This document shows, piece after piece, positions 1-7,144 of a stretch of DNA of 64,000 nt. The DNA lies in assembly GCF_039530225.1 (NCBI RefSeq), contig NZ_BAAAOH010000001.1:248001-312000 (forward strand), in the 5' to 3' direction. Every line of letters begins with the position of its first letter. The stretch's first letter is position 1. The DNA comes from Microbacterium pumilum (lineage in GTDB: Bacteria > Actinomycetota > Actinomycetes > Actinomycetales > Microbacteriaceae). The notes under the pieces were generated by a model. The model ran no database searches. It had not been told where the DNA came from and saw nothing but the letters and a program-made list of their open reading frames with translations. The position numbers were made by a program, and so were the translations under genes.

Positions 1-636
1 GTCGTCACCGGCATCGCCATGATCGCGATGACGACGCTCACCGCCTCGACTCCGATCTGGCTGATCTGCGTGTTCCTGTTCGTGTTCGGCGCCGGCCTCG
101 GCCTGATCATGCAGGTCGTCGTGCTGGTCGTGCAGAACGCCGTCCCCGCGTCTGAGGTCGGCACCGCGACGAGCACCAACAACTACTTCCGCGAGGTCGG
201 GGCTGCCCTCGGCACCGCCGTGTTCGGAACCATCTTCGCCACCCGGCTCACCGAGAACCTGCAGGACGTCTTCACCTCGGCGGGCGCGACGTCCGGCCAG
301 GCGGCGAACGCCACCTCGACCCTGGACCCGCAGACCCTGAGCCAGCTGCCCGACTCGATACGCGACGGCGTCGTCAACGCCTATGCGGATGCCCTCGCAC
401 CGGTGTTCTGGTACCTGCTGCCCTTCATCGGCCTCGCGTTCATCCTTGCGCTGTTCCTCAAGCAGATCCCGCTGTCGGATGTCGCCGGGCTGGTCGCGCG
501 TGGCGAGGCCATCAGCGGAGATGAAGCCGAACTCCTCGAGGCGCAGCTCCGCGACGCCGCAACACTCGAGGGCGAACTCGTCTCGACCGGGACGATTCGA
601 ACCGGCCGCGGCGCGGATGGCCGCGACGAGGCGTAG
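1..636 (+). CDS. MFS drug-efflux transporter, DHA2/EmrB type (C-terminal part)
   Basis: The frame is open from the first base, so the N-terminal part lies outside the window. The visible part has three hydrophobic helices (around residues 20-45, 70-90 and 135-155) and the small-residue motif GAALGTAVFGTIFA typical of the late helices of 14-TM DHA2 drug:proton antiporters. A soluble acidic tail rich in Glu and Arg follows the last helix, as in actinobacterial EmrB/QacA relatives. The likely role is proton-driven export of toxic compounds at the cytoplasmic membrane. The substrate cannot be read from this fragment. It converges on the next gene, with only 27 nt between the two stop codons. Confidence 0.75.
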   Translation, partial: VVTGIAMIAMTTLTASTPIWLICVFLFVFGAGLGLIMQVVVLVVQNAVPASEVGTATSTNNYFREVGAALGTAVFGTIFATRLTENLQDVFTSAGATSGQAANATSTLDPQTLSQLPDSIRDGVVNAYADALAPVFWYLLPFIGLAFILALFLKQIPLSDVAGLVARGEAISGDEAELLEAQLRDAATLEGELVSTGTIRTGRGADGRDEA

Positions 637-663
637 GTCAGCGGGTTCGAGCCCTCCGCGGGA

Positions 664-1680
664 TCACGTCGTCAGGACGACCTTGCCGGTGTTCCTTCGT
701 GCCTCGATGTAGGCCTGCGCGTCGCCTGCGTGGTCGAGGGGGAATGTGCTGTCCACGTGTGGACGCACCCACCCTTCGGCCACGCCGGCGAGCAGCACCC
801 GCATCCAGTCCGCGATCATGTCGGGTTCGTGCCACATGTGACCGAGGTTCACACCGAAGACCGATCTGTTGGAGTTCATGAGCGGCACTGGGTGAAACAG
901 CGGCATGCCGGCCGCGAGCGCGCCGAGCCGGAGCGGCCCGGGCAGCTTCGACGCAGTGGCGCCCGAGACACCGAACATGCCGAGCCGCCCTGTCGAGCGC
1001 AAGGCGCGATAGCTCTTCTTCCAGTGCGTGCCTCCGAACGGGTCGGTGATGAGCGATACGCCCTTCCCCGCGGTCAGCCGGTCGACCTCGATCGACCAAT
1101 CCTTCGTGCGGTAGTCGATGGCTTCGTCCACGCCGCGCTCGATGAGGAACGCGTGCTTGGCGCTGCTGGCGGTGCCATAGATCGTCGCCCCGACGTGGCG
1201 CGCGATGTCGATCGCGGCCAGCCCGACCCCGCCGCCGGCGTTGTGGATCAGGACGGTCTCACCGGGCTTCAGCGAGCCCATGACCACGAGCAGCTGCCAG
1301 GCGGTGAGGTAGCTCACCGGAATCGCGGCGGCCTCGACGTGCGACAGCGTCGGCGGCTTCTCGTAGACCTGATTCCGGGGCACCGAAACGACGTCCGAGT
1401 AGCCTCCGAACCGGGTCAACGCCACGACGTCGCGCCCGATCAGGGCTCGGTCGACCCCGCTGCCCACCTCATCCGCCACGCCCGAGACTTCATACCCGAC
1501 CACGGCCGGCAGACGAGGTGCGTCAGGATACAGACCCTTGCGGGTCAGGATGTCGGCGAAGTTGATGCCGCTGGCTTCGACGCGAATCCGCACCTCACCC
1601 CGGCCCGGTCGGGGGTCGGCGGTTTCGCGCACCTGCAGTTTCTCGGGGCCGCCGTGACCGACGATGACGATCTGCTTCAC
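664..1680 (-). CDS. Zinc-independent MDR oxidoreductase, quinone reductase/VAT1-like
   Basis: A 338-residue medium-chain dehydrogenase/reductase. The N-terminal GroES-like domain has SGINFADILTRKG, a hallmark of quinone oxidoreductase and VAT1-type members. The Rossmann motif NAGGGVGLAAIDIA lies near residue 155. The Cys and His-Glu zinc ligands of true alcohol dehydrogenases are absent, so it should reduce enones or quinones with NADPH. The start is GTG at 1680, with GAGG very close upstream, so the start is not secure. It lies 22 nt behind the SDR gene on the same strand and may be the last gene of that operon, although its chemistry does not obviously belong to sugar-acid breakdown. Confidence 0.75.
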   Translation of the reverse strand: MKQIVIVGHGGPEKLQVRETADPRPGRGEVRIRVEASGINFADILTRKGLYPDAPRLPAVVGYEVSGVADEVGSGVDRALIGRDVVALTRFGGYSDVVSVPRNQVYEKPPTLSHVEAAAIPVSYLTAWQLLVVMGSLKPGETVLIHNAGGGVGLAAIDIARHVGATIYGTASSAKHAFLIERGVDEAIDYRTKDWSIEVDRLTAGKGVSLITDPFGGTHWKKSYRALRSTGRLGMFGVSGATASKLPGPLRLGALAAGMPLFHPVPLMNSNRSVFGVNLGHMWHEPDMIADWMRVLLAGVAEGWVRPHVDSTFPLDHAGDAQAYIEARRNTGKVVLTT

Positions 1681-1702
1681 ACCTCGCAGTATGGTCGCAT
1701 TC

Positions 1703-2377
1703 CTAGTAGGTCGCGCGACCGCCGCTGATGTCGTACACGGCGCCGGTCGAGAAGCTGCATTCGGCCGACGTGAGCCAGGCGATCAGCGCAGCCACCTCTT
1801 CGGCCCGGCCGACCCTGCCCATCGGGATCAGCGAGGTGATGTGCTGGAGCACATCGGGCGCCGTGGTCGCGTTCATCGGCGTGTCGATGACCGCGGGGGC
1901 GATGGCGTTGACCAGCACACCCGTCTTGGCGAGCTCCTTGCCGAGTGACTTGGTCATCCCGATCACGGCTGCCTTCGACGCGGAGTAGGCGCTGAGGTTC
2001 GGGTTGCCGTCCTTGCCCGCCATGCTCGCGATATTGACGATGCGACCCCAGCCGCGTTCGACCATGGTCGGCACGAGGGCCCGGATGACGCGGAAGGTCC
2101 CGTGTACATTGACATCGAACGTGCGCGTCCACTCGTCCGGACTCGTCTCCCACAGCGGCTTGTTCGGCCCGACGATGCCTGCGCTGTTGACCAGGATGTC
2201 GACGGGCCCGGCCGCAGCGACTGCCGCGTCGACCGCCCGAGTGTCGGTCACGTCGACGATGAAGTCGGCGTCGGGCGACACATCGAACGTCACCACCTCG
2301 ATGCCGTCCGCTCGCAGACGGGCGGCGCACGCAGCGCCGAGTCCGCTGTGGCCGCCCGTGATGATCGCGCGCCTCAT
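1703..2377 (-). CDS. SDR-family dehydrogenase, candidate 2-keto-3-deoxy-sugar-acid dehydrogenase
   Basis: A classical short-chain dehydrogenase of 224 residues. It has TGGHSGLG (7-14) for NAD(P) binding, the NSAG motif, and a catalytic set at Ser118, Tyr131 and Lys135 (YSASK). The ATG at 2377 was chosen because GGAG stands 6 nt before it; a longer reading frame to 2398 adds only seven residues with no better ribosome site. It follows the IlvD/Edd gene by 24 nt. In non-phosphorylative L-fucose and L-rhamnose pathways an SDR oxidises the 2-keto-3-deoxy acid made by the dehydratase, and that role is inferred from this context. The exact substrate is not proved. Confidence 0.75.
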   Translation of the reverse strand: MRRAIITGGHSGLGAACAARLRADGIEVVTFDVSPDADFIVDVTDTRAVDAAVAAAGPVDILVNSAGIVGPNKPLWETSPDEWTRTFDVNVHGTFRVIRALVPTMVERGWGRIVNIASMAGKDGNPNLSAYSASKAAVIGMTKSLGKELAKTGVLVNAIAPAVIDTPMNATTAPDVLQHITSLIPMGRVGRAEEVAALIAWLTSAECSFSTGAVYDISGGRATY

Positions 2378-2401
2378 GGTTGCTCCTGGCCCGTCCAAGT
2401 G

Positions 2402-4123
2402 TCAGTGAGACTCACGGCTCACCTTGTCGCCGCTGGCCCCGACGAGGAAGTCGAGATCGGCACCCGTGTCGGCCTGCATGACGTGGTCGACGTAGAGCTT
2501 CGCCCAGCCGCGCACCGGCGCAGCGTATGCCGCCTCGCTCGCCGGAGTCTGGCTGCGGGACTGCAGCTCTTCGTCGGTGACGTCGAAGCTCAGGATGCGG
2601 TTCTCCACATCGACCGTGACGATGTCGCCGGTGCGGACGAAGGCGAGTGGCCCGCCGGCGGCGGCCTCCGGTGCGACATGCAGGATGACGGTGCCGTATG
2701 CCGTTCCGCTCATGCGGGCGTCGCTGATGCGCACCATGTCGCGGACGCCCTGCTCGAGCAGCTTCTGCGGGAGGGGCATGTTTCCGACTTCGGGCATCCC
2801 CGGGTAGCCGCGCGGACCGCAGCCGCGCAGCACCAGCACGGAATCGGCGGTCACGTCCAGGCCGGGGTCATCGATCCGCGCGCGCATGTCTTCGACGCTG
2901 TCGAACACAACCGCCGGACCCACGTGCTGCAGCAGCTCGGGTGTTGCGGCGGACGGTTTCACGATCGCTCCGCGCGGCGCGAGATTGCCCCGCAGCACGG
3001 CGATCCCGGCGTCCTCCATCATCGGCGCCTCGCGGGGGAAGATCACCGTGTCGTCGTACACCGGGTGGTCGACCAGGTAGTCGACGAGCGGCCTGCCCGT
3101 CACCGTGATGGGCTCGGGGTGGAAGAGATCCTTGACCTGAGTCAGCAGCGCGAGGAGTCCTCCGGCGCGGTAAAGGTCATCCATCAAGAAGGTGCCGCTG
3201 GGCTGCAGGTTCGCGAGCACCGGAACCCCGCTGCCTGCGGCGTCGAAGTCCTCCAGTGTCAGGTCGATGCTCAGCCGGCCCGCGATCGCCAGCAGATGCA
3301 TCACGGAGTTCGTCGATCCGCCGACCGCCGCGACCGCGATGATGGCGTTGAGGAAGGCATCCTTCGTCATGATGTCGCTGGGCCTGCGGCCTGCCGCGAC
3401 GAGTTCGACGATGAGCCGACCGGTGTCGTGCGACAGCGACAGCAGTCGCGCGTCAGCGGCGGGGGTGCCTGCGAAGCCCGGGATCGTCATGCCCAGCGCC
3501 TCGGCGACGACGGCCATGGTCGAGGCCGTGCCCATGGTGTTGCAGTGTCCCTTGCTGCGGATCATGGACTGCTCGGACTTCATGAACTGCGCGTTCGAGA
3601 TCGTGCCCGCGCGCGCCTCTTCGCTCAAGCGCCACACGTCCGTGCCGCAGCCGAGCGCCTCGCCGCGGAAGTGCCCGGTGAGCATCGGTCCGCCAGGGAC
3701 CACGATCGCGGGGATGTCGACGGATGCCGCGGCCATGAGCAGCGCGGGGATGGTCTTGTCGCACCCGCCGAGGAGCACGAGGCCGTCGATCGGGTTGGCG
3801 CGGAACATCTCCTCCATCGCCATCGCGGCCATGTTGCGCCACAGCATCGCGGTCGGTTTGACCTGCGTCTCACCCAGCGAGACGACGGGGAGGTTGTAGG
3901 GCACGCCGCCCGCGGCCCACACACCCTGCTTGACACTCTCGGCGACCTCGTTGAGGTGCATGTTGCACGGCGTGAGGTCGGAGGCGGTGTTGGCGATCGC
4001 GATCTGCGGCTTCGTGCCGTCGAGCGCATCCTCGGGGTTGCCGCGCCGCATCCACGCCCGATGGATGTAGGCGTTGCGGTCGTTTCCCTCGTACCACTCG
4101 GCACTGCGGAGATGATTCACCAT
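2402..4123 (-). CDS. IlvD/Edd-family sugar-acid dehydratase
   Basis: A 573-residue member of the dihydroxy-acid/6-phosphogluconate dehydratase family. The three Fe-S ligand cysteines are at C53 (TPCNMH), C121 (GGCDKT) and C194 (GHCNTMGTAS), and the C-terminal block DARMSGTAYGTVILHVAPE is conserved. Genes of this length next to sugar dehydrogenases are usually aldonate dehydratases (arabonate, xylonate, fuconate) rather than the branched-chain amino acid enzyme. It is the first gene of a minus-strand operon, IlvD then SDR then possibly the MDR gene, and a palindrome sits 24 nt upstream of its ATG. Substrate assignment as L-fuconate or a similar acid is inference from the neighbouring aldose dehydrogenase. 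Confidence 0.8.
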   Translation of the reverse strand: MVNHLRSAEWYEGNDRNAYIHRAWMRRGNPEDALDGTKPQIAIANTASDLTPCNMHLNEVAESVKQGVWAAGGVPYNLPVVSLGETQVKPTAMLWRNMAAMAMEEMFRANPIDGLVLLGGCDKTIPALLMAAASVDIPAIVVPGGPMLTGHFRGEALGCGTDVWRLSEEARAGTISNAQFMKSEQSMIRSKGHCNTMGTASTMAVVAEALGMTIPGFAGTPAADARLLSLSHDTGRLIVELVAAGRRPSDIMTKDAFLNAIIAVAAVGGSTNSVMHLLAIAGRLSIDLTLEDFDAAGSGVPVLANLQPSGTFLMDDLYRAGGLLALLTQVKDLFHPEPITVTGRPLVDYLVDHPVYDDTVIFPREAPMMEDAGIAVLRGNLAPRGAIVKPSAATPELLQHVGPAVVFDSVEDMRARIDDPGLDVTADSVLVLRGCGPRGYPGMPEVGNMPLPQKLLEQGVRDMVRISDARMSGTAYGTVILHVAPEAAAGGPLAFVRTGDIVTVDVENRILSFDVTDEELQSRSQTPASEAAYAAPVRGWAKLYVDHVMQADTGADLDFLVGASGDKVSRESH

Positions 4124-4146
4124 CGAACCCCATTTTCCACCAGATT

Positions 4147-4165
4147 GAATGTTCCGCTAACATTC
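4147..4165. promoter_or_regulatory. Palindromic operator between divergent sugar-acid genes
   Basis: A perfect inverted repeat, GAATGTT-CCGCT-AACATTC (7-bp arms, 5-nt spacer), lies in the 95-nt gap between the divergent IlvD/Edd gene and the plus-strand unit starting at 4219. Its position and its TGTTCCGC core suit an IclR-type regulator, and an iclR-like gene closes the plus-strand unit. Binding is inferred. Confidence 0.55.
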
Positions 4166-4218
4166 TGAATTATGCCACAGGCGGCGTGACGTCCCGAACC
4201 GGAGAAGGAAGCCCGCTC

Positions 4219-4314
4219 ATGAGACTTGTCCGATGGGGACCCGCAGTCAACGAGTCGTCCGGAGTGCTCGTCGACCACGACGACACCATCATCGATCCCT
4301 CCGACGTGGCGTGA
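4219..4314 (+). pseudogene. 31-codon remnant of a fumarylacetoacetate-hydrolase-family gene
   Basis: A short reading frame beginning MRLVRWGPAVNESSGVLVDH and continuing to a TGA at 4312-4314. The opening matches the N-terminus common to FAH-family hydrolases (MRLVRFG...RPGVLDADG...DLS), but the roughly 250 residues holding the active site are missing. A strong ribosome site, GGAGAAGGA, stands 9 nt upstream, and its stop codon overlaps the ATG of the alcohol dehydrogenase (TGATG). The most economical reading is an internal deletion that left the start and first codons, now perhaps serving as a translated leader for the next gene. FAH-type hydrolases split 2,4-diketo-3-deoxy acids in the pathway suggested here, so the loss matters. 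The family match rests on a short stretch. Confidence 0.55.
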
Positions 4315-5342
4315 TGCGCGCGCTCGTCGTGACCGCCCCCCGGGTGGCTTCGGTGCAGGACGTGCCCGATCCGGTCGCCGCGCCGGGGCAGCTGCTGGTG
4401 GATGTCGAGCGGGTGGGCATCTGCGGCACGGATGTCGAGCTGTACACGGGCGAGATGGCCTACCACGAGCAGGGCCACACCACCTTTCCGATTCGCCTCG
4501 GCCACGAGTGGACCGGCCGGGTGGTCGCGGCGGGTGACGCGGCGGATCAGGCCTGGATCGGCAAGCGCGTCACGGGTGACACGATGCTCGGCTGCGGTCA
4601 CTGCGACTACTGCCTCGCGGGGCGACACCACGTCTGCCCGAACAGGTTCGAGGTCGGCATCCGCGACGGCTGGGCCGGCGCGCTGGCAGAGCGGATGCTG
4701 GTGCCCACCAGGTTCGCATATGGGATTCCCGAGCACGTCAGCGTGACGGCCGCGGCGCTCGTCGAGCCCGGCGGCAACTCGCTGCGCGCCGTGCGCGCGG
4801 CGCGCGTCGAGGCCGGTCAGAGCGTGCTCGTCCTCGGCTCCGGCACGATCGGCCTGCTCGCCACGCAGTTCGCGCTCGCGGCCGGCGCCGAGGTGCACGT
4901 CGGCGGCGTCCGAGAGGGCTCGCTTGCTCTCGCGCGTTCACTGGGGGTACCGAACACGTGGCAGCTCGACGAGCTGGCGGCGTCGGCATCCGATCGATTC
5001 GACGCGGTCATCGACGCCACCAGCAACGATGCGATGCCCGCCCTCTCGGTGCGGCTCGCCAAGCCCGCGGGCCGCGTCGTCTACATCGGCCTGTCGTCCA
5101 CGCCGAGCCTCGTCGACACCCGCGACATCGCACTGAAGGACATCACAGCGGTCGGCATCCTCTCCGCCTCGCCCGGTCTGGCCGGCGCCATCGAGCACTT
5201 CGCAGACGGGTCGGTGGTGCCGGATGCCATCGTGAGCGAGGTCGTCGCCCTCGAGGATGTGCCCGACCGTCTCGAAGGACGGCGCGGCGCAGATGCGGGA
5301 CCCGGCCCCAAGGTGCATGTCGACCCTCGTCTGGTCGGCTGA
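4314..5342 (+). CDS. Zinc-dependent alcohol dehydrogenase (MDR, sorbitol/threonine dehydrogenase type)
   Basis: A 342-residue zinc alcohol dehydrogenase. The catalytic zinc site is C37 (GICGTD), H64-E65 (GHEW) and E151. The structural zinc site is C94, C97, C100 and C108. The nucleotide site VLGSGTIGLLA is near 174-184. The start is ATG 4314, which overlaps the stop of the FAH remnant; longer upstream readings are only frame extensions. Translation is probably coupled to that short frame. Members of this group oxidise polyols or reduce small aldehydes. In a fucose or rhamnose setting lactaldehyde or the sugar itself is a possible substrate, but this is inference. Confidence 0.8.
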   Translation: MRALVVTAPRVASVQDVPDPVAAPGQLLVDVERVGICGTDVELYTGEMAYHEQGHTTFPIRLGHEWTGRVVAAGDAADQAWIGKRVTGDTMLGCGHCDYCLAGRHHVCPNRFEVGIRDGWAGALAERMLVPTRFAYGIPEHVSVTAAALVEPGGNSLRAVRAARVEAGQSVLVLGSGTIGLLATQFALAAGAEVHVGGVREGSLALARSLGVPNTWQLDELAASASDRFDAVIDATSNDAMPALSVRLAKPAGRVVYIGLSSTPSLVDTRDIALKDITAVGILSASPGLAGAIEHFADGSVVPDAIVSEVVALEDVPDRLEGRRGADAGPGPKVHVDPRLVG

Positions 5343-5360
5343 ATCGAACCGGAGCCGATC

Positions 5361-6167
5361 ATGAGCGAGTCGACCGCGAGCGAACCCGCCTCCGCCGAGG
5401 AGAGGCTGGTCGGGGCGGACCGCGTGATCGCGGTGCTCACCGAACTCGCCGACCATCCGCTCGGTGTCACGCTGGACGAGCTGGCCGGCATCCTGCGCAG
5501 TTCGAAGCCGACCGTGCACCGCGCGTTGGCCACGCTGCGCCGGGCGGGCCTGGCTGAGATGACCGGGCGCGGCGTGTACATCCTCGGCGACGAGTACCTG
5601 CGCCTCGCGTTCCGCAACCTCGATGGTCGCCCCGAGACCGCCCGCATACAGCCTCTCCTCGAGCAGCTCGCCGCGCAGTTCGGAGAGACTGCGCACTACG
5701 CCGTCCTCTCCGGCAAGGACATCGTGTATCGCGCGAAGATGGACCCCCCACAGGGCGCGGTGCGGCTCACGTCCGTCATCGGCGGCCGCAACCCGGCCTA
5801 CCGGACCGGGGTCGGGAAGGCGCTGCTGAGCGGTCAGCTCCTCGACCTCGACCAGGTGATCGACTGGTTCGGTGAGTTCCCTCTCGAGCAGAAGACCGTG
5901 AACACCCTGGTCACACCCGAGGCGCTGCTCGCAGAGCTCGAGGCGACCCGGCGCCGCGGCTTCGGCATCGACAACCAGGAGAACGAGATCGGCGTCAACT
6001 GCGTCGCGATCCCGATCCACCTCGACGGGTCGACCACCCCGTCAGGAGCGGTCAGCGTCAGCGCCGTCACCTTCCGCTGCCCACTGGAGCAGCTTGTCGG
6101 GGCCGTGCCCGACATCCGCGCCACGATCGCCCAGACGCTCGGACCGAACGCGCTCGGCGTCGGCTGA
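5361..6167 (+). CDS. IclR-family transcriptional regulator
   Basis: 268 residues. An N-terminal winged helix-turn-helix covers about residues 18-80 (GADRVIAVLTELADHPLG, then ILRSSKPTVHRALATLRRAG), followed by the GAF-like IclR effector domain (YRTGVGKALLSG, GFGIDNQENEIGVNCVAIPI). It follows the alcohol dehydrogenase by 18 nt and probably forms one transcript with it. It is the natural candidate to bind the palindrome at 4147-4165 and control both divergent units, as IclR proteins commonly regulate adjacent sugar-acid genes. The effector is unknown; a 2-keto-3-deoxy acid would fit the neighbouring enzymes. Confidence 0.85.
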   Translation: MSESTASEPASAEERLVGADRVIAVLTELADHPLGVTLDELAGILRSSKPTVHRALATLRRAGLAEMTGRGVYILGDEYLRLAFRNLDGRPETARIQPLLEQLAAQFGETAHYAVLSGKDIVYRAKMDPPQGAVRLTSVIGGRNPAYRTGVGKALLSGQLLDLDQVIDWFGEFPLEQKTVNTLVTPEALLAELEATRRRGFGIDNQENEIGVNCVAIPIHLDGSTTPSGAVSVSAVTFRCPLEQLVGAVPDIRATIAQTLGPNALGVG

Positions 6168-6175
6168 ACTGCCGA

Positions 6176-7054
6176 TCAATCGTTTCCGCTCGCGGGCGGC
6201 GGCCCGAGCTTCTCGATCGCGTCGAAGAACGCGTCGGGCACCGCCGAGTCGATGAGCGACGGAAGCGCACCCAGTCGCTCCAGCGAGCTGACTCCGACGA
6301 CGGTCGTATCGATCAGCGGGCTGCCGACCGAGAACTGCAGCGCGGCTGCGGCGAGATCGACCGACCACTCCGATGCGAGGGCCCGCACGCGCGCGAGATG
6401 CGCGGCAAAGTCGGCGGGCATCTCCTGGTATCCGTAGGTGCTCGCGCCGTTCGCCAACGTCCCGCCACCGAACGGCGCCGCGTTGAAGACCGTCATCCCG
6501 AGTTCCCGCGCCAAGGTGAACGTCGGCTCGGCCGTCCGATCCACCAGAGTGAACCGGTTGTGCGACAGCACCACGTCGAACACACCGGTCGCGACGTACT
6601 CGTGGACCTGCCCGATGGTGCCGGACGCGATGCCGATCGCACCGATCACGCCCTCATCGCGCAACGCGATCAAGGCGGGCACTGCCCCTCCCGGCCCCAT
6701 CGCTTCCTCGAAGGTGATCGTGTACGGATCGTGCAGCTGGTACAGGGGGAGGGAGTCCAGCCCCAGACGCCCCAGCGATTCATCCAATGATCGGCGCACC
6801 CGGTCACCGTCGAACGCCCCGCTGACCACGTCACGATCGGCCTTCGAGTAGATGAGCTTGCCGGTGGGGATGCCGCCCGAACGCGTGATCGCATCGCCGA
6901 GGTGCCGTTCGCTCCGCCCTTGCGCATACATGTTGCTGGTGTCGATGTTGCCCACCGTGGATTCGAGCAGCGCGTCGGCGAGAACCTCCGCTCCCGTCCG
7001 CTCCCCCAATCCCGAGGCTCCGAGGGTGATCGGTGTGGTTGCAACGCGGTTCAT
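6176..7054 (-). CDS. Aldo/keto reductase, D-threo-aldose 1-dehydrogenase (L-fucose dehydrogenase)-like
   Basis: A 292-residue AKR barrel. The catalytic residues fit as D39, Y43 (DTSNMY), K71 (YSKAD) and H108 (QLHDP). The sequence style (LGASGLG at the start, IDTSNMYAQGRSE) resembles the aldose 1-dehydrogenase branch that oxidises L-fucose or D-arabinose to the lactone, which would be the first step for the dehydratase and SDR nearby. The start at ATG 7054 is supported by GAGGAG upstream. The frame remains open far upstream on this strand, but that part is a shadow of the acyl-CoA synthetase gene. It ends 8 nt from the stop of the iclR-like gene. Confidence 0.75.
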   Translation of the reverse strand: MNRVATTPITLGASGLGERTGAEVLADALLESTVGNIDTSNMYAQGRSERHLGDAITRSGGIPTGKLIYSKADRDVVSGAFDGDRVRRSLDESLGRLGLDSLPLYQLHDPYTITFEEAMGPGGAVPALIALRDEGVIGAIGIASGTIGQVHEYVATGVFDVVLSHNRFTLVDRTAEPTFTLARELGMTVFNAAPFGGGTLANGASTYGYQEMPADFAAHLARVRALASEWSVDLAAAALQFSVGSPLIDTTVVGVSSLERLGALPSLIDSAVPDAFFDAIEKLGPPPASGND

Positions 7055-7144
7055 CTTCGCTCCTCGTGGTTCGGTCCTCCACCAAACTACGTGAGGCGAT
7101 GTGACGCCGCGGTGACCACCGGCAGAAGGTGCGAAGGTACTTAC

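Noticed and set aside
637..663. GGTTCGAGCCC resembling the T-arm of a tRNA
   Set aside because: The flanks cannot form the T-stem or an acceptor stem, and no other cloverleaf arm is present upstream, which is coding.
2102..4168. Very long plus-strand open frame across the IlvD/Edd region
   Set aside because: It is the antisense of the dehydratase gene with its Fe-S motifs on the other strand; its protein is Arg/His/Asp-rich and matches nothing.
7110..7121. Small palindrome CGGTGACCACCG between divergent genes
   Set aside because: Arms of only 5 bp in GC-rich DNA, without a regulator gene nearby; likely chance.
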